A program made the position numbers and the translations under genes. This document shows positions 45,405 to 60,619 of a stretch of DNA of 64,000 bases, one piece after another; position 1 is the first letter of the stretch; each line of letters begins with the position of its first letter. The stretch spans positions 1,452,501 through 1,516,500 of the forward strand of contig NC_072458.1 in the NCBI RefSeq assembly GCF_027596085.1, in the 5' to 3' direction. The DNA is from Anoplopoma fimbria. Lineage: Eukaryota > Chordata > Actinopteri > Perciformes > Anoplopomatidae. The notes under the pieces were generated by a model. That model had not been told where the DNA came from. It searched no databases and saw only the letters and a program-made list of their open reading frames with translations.

Positions 45405-45625
45405 AGGACTTATAACCAGGGGCTGTGCACCTCGCTGCTCCAATCTCCCTGGCTTACTCTGCGTTCCCTCTCCCACTGGCTTATTTTGGGGAAGACAGAC
45501 TGGATTGTTCATTGGGTTAAACCCCTTCGTACAAAAAGCAAGTGTCTGAGGCTGGCTGCACTGACGGAGGAGGGGAGTGAGCAGGATGGGGTGGGGTGGC
45601 AGCCGCGCAGAGAGGGGTGGGGTAG
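45405..45625 (-). promoter_or_regulatory. Candidate col8a2 core and proximal promoter
   Basis: In minus-strand order there are CACCC/KLF-Sp1-like boxes at 45622-45614 and 45599-45588, an inverted CCAAT box at 45444-45440 (ATTGG on the minus strand), and a TATA-like TTATAA at 45415-45410. The expected start site is near 45380-45385, which puts the CCAAT box at about -55 to -60, a usual distance. The layout is that of a focused TATA promoter, as is common for tissue-restricted matrix genes. Start site and activity are inferred from spacing only. Confidence 0.5.
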
Positions 45626-49505
<3,880 letters not shown>

Positions 49506-49719
49506 TAGAAGAGTGGCGACTGAATGGTATTTTACTGCTTCTGTATTTGTGGCAGGTTATTTTGACCCTGGGTGGTCCCCGCTGAAAGACTTCTACGGTC
49601 ATTAATCATCAGTCGGGAATCAGATGTCAGGTGTGTGTGTGAGAGAACAAAAAGAGGGCTGGTCAGTAACCAAAGAGGCAGCGAGAGCACCTACTGTACT
49701 GTACAGTGAATGTACACAA

Positions 49720-49743
49720 GTGTGTGTGTGTGTGTGTGTGTGA
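49720..49743. repeat. (GT)n microsatellite
   Basis: About 12 GT units. Confidence 0.9.
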
Positions 49744-52700
49744 GCGTGTTTGAGGTTAGCCTTGCGTACCAGTGGATATCCTAATCAGCTGAGCTGGTGG
49801 TGGGATGAAAGAATGTGAAGATTATTGCCTGGTAATTGTTTCCAGAGTGCAACAGTGCTGCTATATCTCAAACAGAAGAACTTCCATTACAGTGTGTGTG
49901 TACGCAAATACGTGTCTATGCACTGTGTCACATGTCAAGGTTATGGGATACGTGCAGGAGCAGGAAGTCAAAAAGAGCTTAAATACTTTGAGTTAAAGCT
50001 TAGCTTCCAGATTATGAGACTAATGTGAGATTTTAGTGAGCACCAGAGACCAACTTCATTATTCCTCTATGTCTCTCATTTACGATCTCAAAGGTGAAAA
50101 GACAAACATACTTTTCAACTGTAATCTCCATAACCTGTATCCTGCCAATATTCTGTACGTTTACAGTAAAAGCTACACACCCTGAGATCTGTATTAAAGT
50201 GATAAACTGATCAGTCTTCAGATTCTATTTTCCTTCTCCTTGTTGACCGACTTGTCTTGCCCAAAGACGATCCTTCAAAAACACAGAGAATCGTTTCGGT
50301 TTGTTTTGTTTTCGTTTTTAAAAAACATTTTCCGTTTCAGAATCAGCAGGTAAGAGAGCTATTTCCTTCTCAGCAGGCGCAACAGAATCCCCGAACCCAA
50401 ACAATCAGGTTTGAATAAATAAAGTCAACTGCTGGAGTTTAGAGATCTCAGCGGCACATCCAAAAACTCCACCCCAGTTAGATATTAAGAGCTGGCACTG
50501 TGGTCCAAGGACGGGCTCCATGAGTTCATTCCTCAGTGTTTCAATCCTGAAGAATGATTGTACAGCACCAGAGGTTTAATATCTAACGTCCAATGTGTTA
50601 AAGCCCAGAGCAACGAAGGCACACAATGTGTTTGGGACCTTAATCTCAAGATCCCATCTCAATTATCTCATTAACTCTTGACATAGCAAACCGTTTTCTC
50701 ATAATCATTGTTTATCTATCTCATTATCTTGATATAAGAGACACTAATGGTGCTGCCAATAGTTCATTTTACACCCAGTCGGGATAAGATTTTAATCATT
50801 CAGTTAATGAGATGTCAAATCTGTTGACAACATGTTTTCCTATTATGATTTGGATAATTCATTCTGACTTCGGTATTTTATCATTGTGAAAAGATGTAGT
50901 TAATTGCATTTGGCTAATTTCCCCTCAACAGAGACTTTCATCATTTCTAATGATAAAAGATCTAAGTTAAGATTTTAAAATAAATCTGCTTGGTCTCTCC
51001 CTGCGGGAGTGTCAGTTCTGTCAGTCTGATGCATGGACTTTAATGAGGCAATGAATGTTGAGAAATATGAATATAAAATGTGTATATAAATATCTAAAAA
51101 TAATGAGATATGAAAGCCATAATCCCGAGGAAACCATGTTTGATAGCCCAATAAAAATATTTGTTATCCCTGGATAATGAGATATAATAAGTTACCAGGC
51201 CAAACAAACAAGGGTAAACTGAGTTTTGAGTGTGTGCAGGGTGCGGTGCTCCACCTGTCGCTTCCTACTTTGATAGGACTTACGGTTAAAAGTGGCGGAT
51301 GGCATCAGCTTTAGCTCATAAATGTAAATGAAACTTGAAGATACATTTTCTGTCCATCAACTAATGAATTTGGCTTATTGTCTCAGCTGTACTTTTATTC
51401 ATATCATATCAATTTAAGTGCAAAGAAATAGTTCCTAATAGGGGCCGTCAGCATTTGTAGCAAGTGGCTCATGAAGAATAAAGTTTGCCAAATAAAGTTG
51501 GAAATACCAGTTGAATTTATTTTCCTGAATTTCGAAAATGTGAAAAGCTACAAGCACTCCAACAATCTGAGTTGCAACCTTTTGAGAGGCAGCACTCCTC
51601 TGCCTGACCTTTACCCTCACACCCTCAGTAGCTTCTGTGTTCCCTCTGCAAATGCCTCACGCTGTCCTCTCAGACCTGCTGTTGTAAGTTTAGTCCTATT
51701 AAAACAAACTCATTTGCTCACTTGACCCCTTGATGACCCTAGGGGAACTTTCTAGCATTGTTTGTTTTGTATCACAGCCAAATATCCCCACTGTGAAGCT
51801 CTTCTCGGTGAAGCTGTCAGTAGTGCGGTGTATAAAAAAAGCAACGGGCGAACACACACACTTATCCTGCTAAACGTCCACACGCTCACACTCATATACA
51901 GTATATTGGTGTCCTGGCCCACCTGGCTTCCTGTCTAGCTTTGTGAATGTGTCCTGACCTCGATGCTCACAGGAACCTCCTCCCTAAACAGCTGTTTCCA
52001 CGTGTCCCACCACCCACCGTCCTCCAAAGACAAGTAAAACAGAGAAATAGCGCTGTAGTCAACGTCTGAGGGCTCAGCTCGCACACAATCTGTGGATATC
52101 ACATCATGAATTTCAAATTCTGAATGGGTAGTACGTAAGAAAAAATTGGCTCTCAGTGAGACATTTAGAAGTATGAACTGTCGGAATAGATCATTTTTCG
52201 CCTTTGATCATTCTAGGAGTATAAATAGAGAACAAAATGACCTTGTTCAGAGTGGGGGGAATTAGCCATAGACTGTTTGATCCATAACACACCCTTTGGG
52301 AAACACAGTTTTTTTCATACAAAATTCATTAAGTTGACTTATTCCCGTGAAACTGAGAAGACAGGGCGGTGCGAGGATGGAAATATGTGTGTGTATATTA
52401 CACAAAACAAGCTGTCAAAATGGAGTATGAATAATGAGGCTGTCAACATGTGTGCCAGACCTTTGCCAACAAACCGCAGTTCATTTCAGAGGAGTGGGAC
52501 TAGCACTAACCTTCACATGCACCTACAGGGAGAAAGTGGCAACTGAAGGCATGGGCGTTCATGTTTCTCTGCCTTCCTGCTTCTTCACCCTCATTCTGTT
52601 ATTCTGCTTTTTGCCCAGTTTCTCCTAGAAAGCTTGCAGATGTGTAGCTGTTCGAAAGAAAACAGGCAGCAGGCCTTCGGCTTTAGTTAGCATGGAGAGA

Positions 52701-52845
52701 CACAGCGGAAAAACTAAGTCCTCTGAATTGTACAAACAGCACAGCAGAAAAACTGCAGCAAGGACCACCCATGGAGGTGGCAAGTGAGTAACCAAGACCA
52801 AAACCAGCTTCATGGATCAGGGTTCTACAGTGCTAGATGGTGATT

Positions 52846-52935
52846 GACATTGGACAGCATCAGGCCAGGGATCGAGTCTGGGCCCCTCTTGCTCTGAGGC
52901 GACGGTGCTAATTACTACACCACTATGCAGCCTTC
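52846..52935 (-). mobile_element. tRNA-like SINE head fragment
   Basis: The minus strand reads GCATAGTGGTGTAGTAATTA, GCACCGTCGCCTCAGAGCAA and then ACTCGATCCCTGGCC. This matches the fish repeat head GGTGGTGCAGTGGTTAGCAC, CTCACAGCAAGAAGG and GGTTCGATTCC, with A-box-like and B-box-like parts. No tail is recognisable. Confidence 0.55.
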
Positions 52936-53204
52936 TATACAGCGAATTTATGAACTAAAAAAAACCCCCAGAAAACCATAACGGAGATGGGTCTGCCCAT
53001 TGGCACAGTGTTTAATTTAACATGACCCCTTCATTGAAAACTGGTGTATTCCCTAAGTGGCATCTGACTCATCTGCAAGGACCCATTCTCTGTCAATCAC
53101 ATTGTTGTAAGACCCGTCCTCTCTACAGGCCCCTCCACCCAATGGGCCCCAGTCACACTGCAGTGCCTGCACTGTCTATATTCATTCCAATGTAAGGGTT
53201 TGGA

Positions 53205-53420
53205 GGTTTAAGTGTAAGATGGGCATACGTAACTTTTGTTCGAGGGATCAGAGTTCACATCCTGTCAGAGACCTGCAATTATTGTTTGCTTTTATTTCAT
53301 TAACCATAACCACAATTGTTGTTTTAGTTGTCTAATTTAAACCAATACCTTAATCAAAGTTTATTTTCCATACCCACAAACTTTACATAACCTTCGCCAT
53401 ACCGCATTTGCCATGCAACG
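53205..53420 (+). repeat. Teleost interspersed repeat (CATTAACCATAACCAC type)
   Basis: The text CCTGTCAGAGACCTGCAATT, TTTATTTCATTAACCATAAC and AAAGTTTATTTTCC resembles a repeat common in fish DNA, with strings of TAACC(A/C)TAACC. A weaker similar patch is at 14080-14140. The match is from memory and the ends are uncertain. Confidence 0.4.
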
Positions 53421-53917
53421 ATACTGTAGAAAGAAATAATTATTAAATCATTGACTTGTGTCCTTGAATGTAATCCCAGGTATTGCAGAATTGTCCAATA
53501 TAAACATTTTTGTCTGGTGATAGGGTTCCATATTGAAGCTGAGACCTGGCAAAGGTCTGTATCCTCTGCAGTCTTTTTCAGTAACGTGCCTCAAAATCCT
53601 GCACAGTGCCCGGCAACTCACCAACACTTAACCAATTAGCGCCTTCCTCAATTACAGCTTCCTGCTGCAGGCCCGGGGCAACAGGCTGTCTCTCTGCACG
53701 CCTGTGTCTGTTTGCACACCTTTGGGTGTTTATGTGAGAGAGATGTAAGCTTGGACATGTGCAGGACATCTACATTTTCTCTCATAGATTTCCTGCTTTG
53801 ACTAGCTGCTAGCGGAAGGCGTGTCTTTTCTTTCCTGAGACAGACGAATAAACATTATTGTTGGAGCTAAGGCCAGCGGCTTGTATAGGACAAGGTCGTG
53901 ACTTCTGTCGGTTGTGC

Positions 53918-53968
53918 ATGTGTGTGTGTGTCTGTGTGTGAATGTGTGTGTGTGTTTGTGTGTGTCTG
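53918..53968. repeat. Impure (GT)n stretch
   Basis: GT units interrupted by TCTG, GAAT and TTTG. Confidence 0.85.
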
Positions 53969-56900
53969 CTGAAATGGATGGAATAATAGAAAAGAGACAC
54001 ATGGGAAATTTTAGACGTGATACATTATTAAATACAGTTAATGTGCACAAAGGCTGCACTTTTGTTTTTAATAGCACCTAATTGTTCATTTAGAGTAAGT
54101 TGCCAACTAAATCTACATTACAACAGGTTGTTTTTTTTCTGCCTTTTGTTGCACATCATGCTCAGAGACTGCAGCCGATCCCAACAAAAACCACTGTTAT
54201 CATTCTGCTACGTGTGGCCAAAATCCCCAGGCGAGTAATTCAGTCCAGTAAAAATTCCAGGACAAACAAATGTTCACATTCTGCATCCAACATTGTGCTA
54301 CTCTTGGGCTGTGAAATGCAAATAACTTCTGTTCTCTCAAGGCCAATTTCTTGTGGAAAGAGAAGCAGAATGTGAATTGCAGTGCGAGAATGTTTTGAAA
54401 AGCATATTAACGATTTGTTAGTGTTGCAATTACAGTCCAATTGCATAAAATTGTCACCAATGCAGTCAGTGGAATTTATGAAGTCTAAACAGGCTGCATG
54501 GCTTTTATCGTGTAGTTTAATGTCTGAGTAGGTTTTAGTGTCTAGATGTCGATGATGTGATAGAGGGCCATAGCAATGCAAAATCAAACCAAAAAAACTC
54601 TGTGTATGCACTGCATGACCTTTTGGCCTGATTTATATAGACGCTGCAGATGATTTCATCTATAAAAAGCAGACACGTTTCATATAGTATATGCTTTCTT
54701 TTCTTTGCTTGGGGCTAATCTCTCTTTCTCCTCCGCTTTTTGCCTTATAAAGCTAAAGTCATGCAATCCTGGAAAATATATTAGTCCTATGTTTTGTATA
54801 AAACCTAAAGCCACATCACTAACTTTATTCAAATCCCCACCACCATTTAATACCGCATAACTCTGTGTTCAACGTTAATTCATGTCCACAGCAGCTGGAG
54901 TGGATAGTGGAGTGTATATTATATGTAGATACTTATGTATGTACATCATCTTTGTCCCCCTGTTCTCTTGTTCTCCCTCCTCTTCAGCCTCTTGCCCTCC
55001 ATCCTCACATTTCTCCCTTGGTGTATTATAAAAGGCTGAGCCCTCAACCCAACCAGCGGGCTGTGGTTCCCTCCTAAACATTTCACATGGAACTGGTTAG
55101 AAAGACATTCCTTCCATGGAGGGAATGTCTGGCACCAAGCGCCTGTAATACAGAAATCATAAATGGGAGGTCCAGCCTAATCACATCCCGTGGCACTCTC
55201 ACCCTCTCTGAGCTCCCTCTTCCTCCTTCCTCTTCCTCCCGTCCTCTCAGAGGAGCTATTATGAGGGGGATGGGGAGACCGAGAGCATTAGCTGATCCTA
55301 TCTTTTCCTTTTCCTGTGTAATATAAGGGTGTAAATCACTTGTGGAAATCAAGTGGATCAGATTCTGGTGTTTGGCAAATATGCTTGTTTTTCTGATCCC
55401 ATGAATTCAATCCCTGAGAAGAAGTGTTTTATTTTCATGTATAAAAATGGACATGCAATTTTATGGATTAAGTGCATAGAAAGGCTGTTGTGTTGTTTTG
55501 TTTTGCAGTTGCTATAACATACACCCAACATTTCTCTCAACAATAGGGTTGTAATCCCCGGTTCAACAGGCTGTGGTTAAAGTTTGATTAATCAAAGTTG
55601 GCCGCCTGTCTGCAATGCATAACATATGAGAGAGAAATTTGTTTCAGTGCTGTAAATACACTGAATAGAAAAAATCCACAAATGCTACATTAAATAAAAA
55701 CACACCATCCCTTTAAACAAGTGCATATGTGATATTTCTAACACTCGTCAAGTGTTTGTCACAATGTCAAGCAGGCAAAACATTTGAATACATAGCAAAT
55801 TTATACAGATTATAAAAATATAAAGTTGCTCCAATAAATATTTTTTTAAATAACAAAGGATCAAATGACAAAGTGTATCATAAGAGCAGTTGTTTGTATC
55901 ACCTGAATCCAGTTCCCATCAGCTTTACGGAGCATTTTAGCTTCTGTCAGCTCTTTGTTTTGGTTCTAAGGCTGAGCTTTACTCTTTTCAGAACCAGGCA
56001 GTTGTTTTTCAGTAAAACAGGTGCTGACAAACCAGCTGTTCTCATTACCAAGCGTCAGATACTGATGCTTTGTCACGCCCCTCGGCGTCTGATACCGTCG
56101 CACAAGGCACACGACCCCAAAGCAGTCAAACATCAATTAATACTTAAGGAAAAGATGTCTAAATGGAAGTCAGGATTGGAGGAGCTCAATAGGCCGCTGT
56201 GACATGCAAACCTAGGGTCAAATCACTGACCCTAGGTGAGCTGAGCAAAAGCTTGTGCTAGCAAAGTACAATCTATGGTTTCCTTTCAATTCATTTTATT
56301 TATGCTATAAAGAATAGCTGTCTTTCTGGCTAATACCACTCAGAATCACCAAAGTCAGACATTTTATGATCATACACACAATAGCAATAAAGGAAGAACT
56401 ATGCAACTATTATCCACGATTTGATGGGTTACATTAACAATGAGACATACAGGGACAAATGCAGAGGCAACAGCGGTAGTTTTAGATACTGAATTGGATA
56501 GCTCTATTACAAATGAATGTGGACATATGGTAGTTTTTAAAAATATTTCAATATTTCTTTCCGGAACAGTAAATGGGACCTTGCCATGCTTTCCTCTACA
56601 CACTTTTCCTCTGTCTCCATCAGTCTTTCTGGCTCAATGTAGAGAACCTACAGATGTCCCTGTCTCTGTTTCCTCCTCCCCCGTTTCCCCACTGCAGCAC
56701 TTGGCCATGATTCGTCCACTTGGATGAAAGGCGATGAGAAGCAGGGCGGCAGAGGATTGCCTCTGTCCCAGTGCCTCATCCATGAGGGCAAGCCAGTGCC
56801 AAGTAGAACCATTGGGTTTTCCACTTCACGTTCCCTCCCCTGACCTTTGGTAACTGAAATCTTACGATAGAGAAAAATCTTGCAAGGGCTAGCTGAAAAC

Positions 56901-57788
56901 CTAATATTCTGGCTGAAATGACAACGCAGTGGTTACTGGTAGAATTTATTAGCTTTGGGTAATCAACAAAAATCATGTGAGATTTTGTGCCGGTAACGCA
57001 AAACATATCAGATGCCATTATTCTCGATTGATTAATGAAGTCATTGACATTCTCATCAAATTCCCAGCAAGATGGAGCATGTTGGAGTATTCCCTTTTAA
57101 GCCAGGTTGTGATTTAGGCCTGGAGTGTTTCTGACATTGGTTTTGCCCAGTAGGGGACAAAAATAGCAATGATGAACTTGTAAACTGTAGGTACATTCAT
57201 GATGTCACACAGAACACGTGCATACATGCTCTCACCGCTTGTATGAAAGAGCAATGTCGAGAGACAATTGATAATGTTTTAATTTTAAGGTGTTGACCTC
57301 ATGCCCCCCCCCCTCTTTTCTTTCTCATTTCAGGTTTCACTGAAACAATATAAGTGGCTCCGCATCTCTCCTGGTTTGGGTTTCTAAAGGACACACTCCA
57401 TCTTTAGACCCCTGGAAAACTGGCTCAGGGAAACAATGGTGCCCTTGAATTTCTCCTGCTCATATTGCATGTAACGATATCTAGATTAAACACAATATTA
57501 TTGTTGGCCCATGCAAGCCAATCACCATTTTCTCTCACCCATGCATCAGCAAATGGCTGTGGATGGAAATGGAAATAGTCCTCATTTCAAGATACTGATG
57601 GTAGTTTTTGGGAGAGGGGTAATTAGGAGGGAGACAGTGTGACCACAGTGTAGGGAGAAAAGGATTACTAAAGTAGCAAGGACACAAAAAAAAAAAAAAG
57701 TTCATGTTGTTTCACCCCGGCATCAATGCCAACATTTCATGGTTCAGCATCAACTTTGACTTTGATGTCAGGGGAACAGTTTAAGGTT

Positions 57789-58167
57789 AAAGGAATAGTT
57801 CTTCATTTTACGAAATAACAGTGATTTGCTTTTTTGTCAAAAGTTAAATGAGAAGATCAATGTGTGTGTGTTAACTGTGGAGCTATAAAAGCAGGAGGCC
57901 ATTAGCTTAGCTTAGCATAGAGACCGGAAGCAAAGAGAAACAGCTAGCATGATGGTTTTGCGGGGCGTTACATGCAGTAACTCTGTAATTAGTGAGATTC
58001 CAGCTGGTAGGCAGAACTGATTTCGCTTTGTAGGGAGTAAGACTGTATGGTAAGCTAAGCTAATAGCCTACTGGCTGTAGCTCGTACCTAACACACACAC
58101 ATGGAAATGACATCAAGCTTCTGATCTAGCTCTCTGCGCATGTCTGGAAATGTCAAACTATTCCTTT
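57789..58167. mobile_element. Fold-back MITE with 12-bp perfect terminal inverted repeats
   Basis: AAAGGAATAGTT at 57789-57800 is exactly inverted as AACTATTCCTTT at 58156-58167. Internal parts are also inverted: TTAGCTTAGCTTAGCATAGA near 57903 against GTAAGCTAAGCTAATAG near 58050. The sequence GAGACCGGAAGCAAAGAGAA then ACAGCTAGC is typical of a very common nonautonomous element of percomorph fish. There is no ORF; the element would depend on a transposase elsewhere in the genome. Confidence 0.8.
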
Positions 58168-60535
58168 CATTTGATTTCAGTCAGATATTGGATGATGTTG
58201 ACAAGTTAACAAGTTTTAGTACCCGAAAAAACAAATAAACTGATTTTCTGTGTCAGAGACTAAATCAGTAGCTTTGAGCATTCGAGTGCCCATCAGCTGC
58301 AGCGGAATACTTACTGATAAACAAAAATGGTGCAATAAGTATTGCAGGCACATGTTTGCTTGAGTTTAAACCTTCTAAACGGTATTTCTATCGGCCTACT
58401 TTTGTACTGAACTGAACTAAAATGTTTTGACATGGTCAGAACAGGAATCAGCTCTACTACAACAGAATCACAAGCACTACTAAAAGAACAGCCATAAAGC
58501 CCAATAGCATCATCTCCAGACAAACCATTTCAATAGAATAAGCATGTGAACTTTCACTCTCCCTCTCTGCCAACACCAAGCTACCAACATTCTTCCCCTT
58601 AGTTACTCCCCTCTCATCTATCTCCTCACTTCGGTCCACTCAATAACAGGAGCACACAGGAACGTGGGGTAATCTGTCTGGGCCAGTGTGCTGGGCTATG
58701 CATGGGCTCACGTTGAGGCCAGCCTAATCACCTTTCGGATCAGCATGGAGAACAGAGGAGGCTGTACCTTTTATCCCAAACCAAAGTCAACAAGGCAGGA
58801 TTCCTGGGAAGCATTGCAGACATTCTTGAAAGCAGAAAAGAGTGGTAAAAAAACAGCTATTGACCCCGCTCTCCCAAATTTAAGAGGAGCAGAAAGTGAA
58901 GAAGGAGAGAGTGCAAAAGTTGCTTGGATGTGTTTTGTTGTGCAATAAGAAAAGGTAATCCAAATGCTTCAATGAATGAAGTTCACAACGCACTTAAAAT
59001 AACTCAATAAGGTCAAATAATTCCACTGCATTGTAAAAGTCAAGTTTTTGCGCCTGCTATTTCTCTAACTCACTATCCTCACCCCTGCTTCTTTCTCCAA
59101 TCCCTGTGTGATTTAACGTCACCTCTCCCCCTTTCTGCGCTCCTGTGATGGCCCCAAAAGTTTGGCTGGTGACCCGGGGTAATTAATAACTCCCTGAACT
59201 AGGTGCTGTTTGCACAGATGGACCTCCTCCTTCAGAGCTGGCTACCCTTTCTGTCGATGCTATTTCCTCCCTCCCGTCAGCCTGAGCTATCACATGCTGT
59301 GAAAACACTGACGCTTGCCGAACATGCCAAGCACAGCAGCGTTCATGTACGAGTTTGAAGGTGTGAGTCAGTGTTGCCCCTGTAGGATTTGTGCCCTCAC
59401 ATTCCCCGTTTGTGTGTCTCATACCCGTGTTAATAGCGTCTTCGGAGTCATAACAAAGTTTCAACCACATTTAAGAAGAGAAAATAAGCTACATTTACAG
59501 GGAAAGATCAGAAAGAGAAAGATTATGGTAAGTTTTGGAGAGAAAGTAAAGAGTGGTGGCAGTAGGAGGATGGGATTGGAGACATTTTGGCCAGGGATGT
59601 CAGAGAGGAATCAGTGAATAACTTGGCTTGTTTCTTTGTGGTTAGAACAGCATGGGCTGGATGTTTGAGCCAGAGCCCACAACGTCTAGTCTGGAAGGTT
59701 CTCTCATTAGAAAGATTGGAACACGCAACCTCCTGGGAACCGCAGCGCCAGAGTGCAGCCTTCATCAGAACCCTGGGAACGCTCGCCCTCAAGGCGATCT
59801 CAGGTATAGAGTTATGGAGATCGGAGATTTAAGCGTGTTATTTTCCCTTGTAATGGCTTGTCATTCTCGTCTTTTGTCTCCGTGCTCCATGTGTCTTAAG
59901 TTTGTGGTGATGCTTGGAATTGCCATGCGAGTATCCCACCCCTCTGGGTTTGTCCATTGAGAATGTGTCTGAGAATATACAACGAGACATAAGCGCAGTC
60001 TCTGTACTGTCTCCAACGCCAGAAGAGTTCTCTTTGAAGGAGCGCAAAGGCATGCCAGTGTTTTTTGTTACAACACTCGCTTTATGGCTTTCAGGGAGCG
60101 AAGCTTTGCTGTTTGGCAGGAGAAATGACAAAATAGAGGGAAGAGGGAGAAAAAAGGCAAAGGGTACAACTATTCCAGTGTGGGGTCCTCTGCGTCATAT
60201 AATCGGACCATTTGAGGCGGCCTTTAATGTTCCCCCTTAAATAAGGAGAAAAAATATTTGAACCTGTGTACTCAGCCGGAAACCAAAAGCGGTCTGAAGC
60301 CTTAACAATGTAATTATAACAATCAAAAAGTCATAGGGATACACATGTAGAAGTGTGCTCTCTCCTAAATTACCCATGACATGTGGATCAAATAGCAGGC
60401 CATAAAATACATGTATATATTGACTTTAAAGAATCTCATTTATTTTTTTTGTGCAGGGATGCCCGTTTGCTTTAGGGATAATGAGAAAACTTTTTAAAGG
60501 CCATTATTGAGTTAGCTATGAAGTGTTGTTGAAAG

Positions 60536-60619
<84 letters not shown>

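Larger units (their letters stand above)
49744..57788. other. Upstream flank without a recognised gene, part 2
   Basis: No coding exon was recognised. The stretch holds a TAATGAGAT-rich region (50665-51183), a SINE head (52.9 kb), a fish repeat (53.2-53.4 kb), an isolated TATAAAAGG (55027) followed by an inverted ACATTCC pair, and an 11-bp inverted repeat at 56210-56237. Confidence 0.4.
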
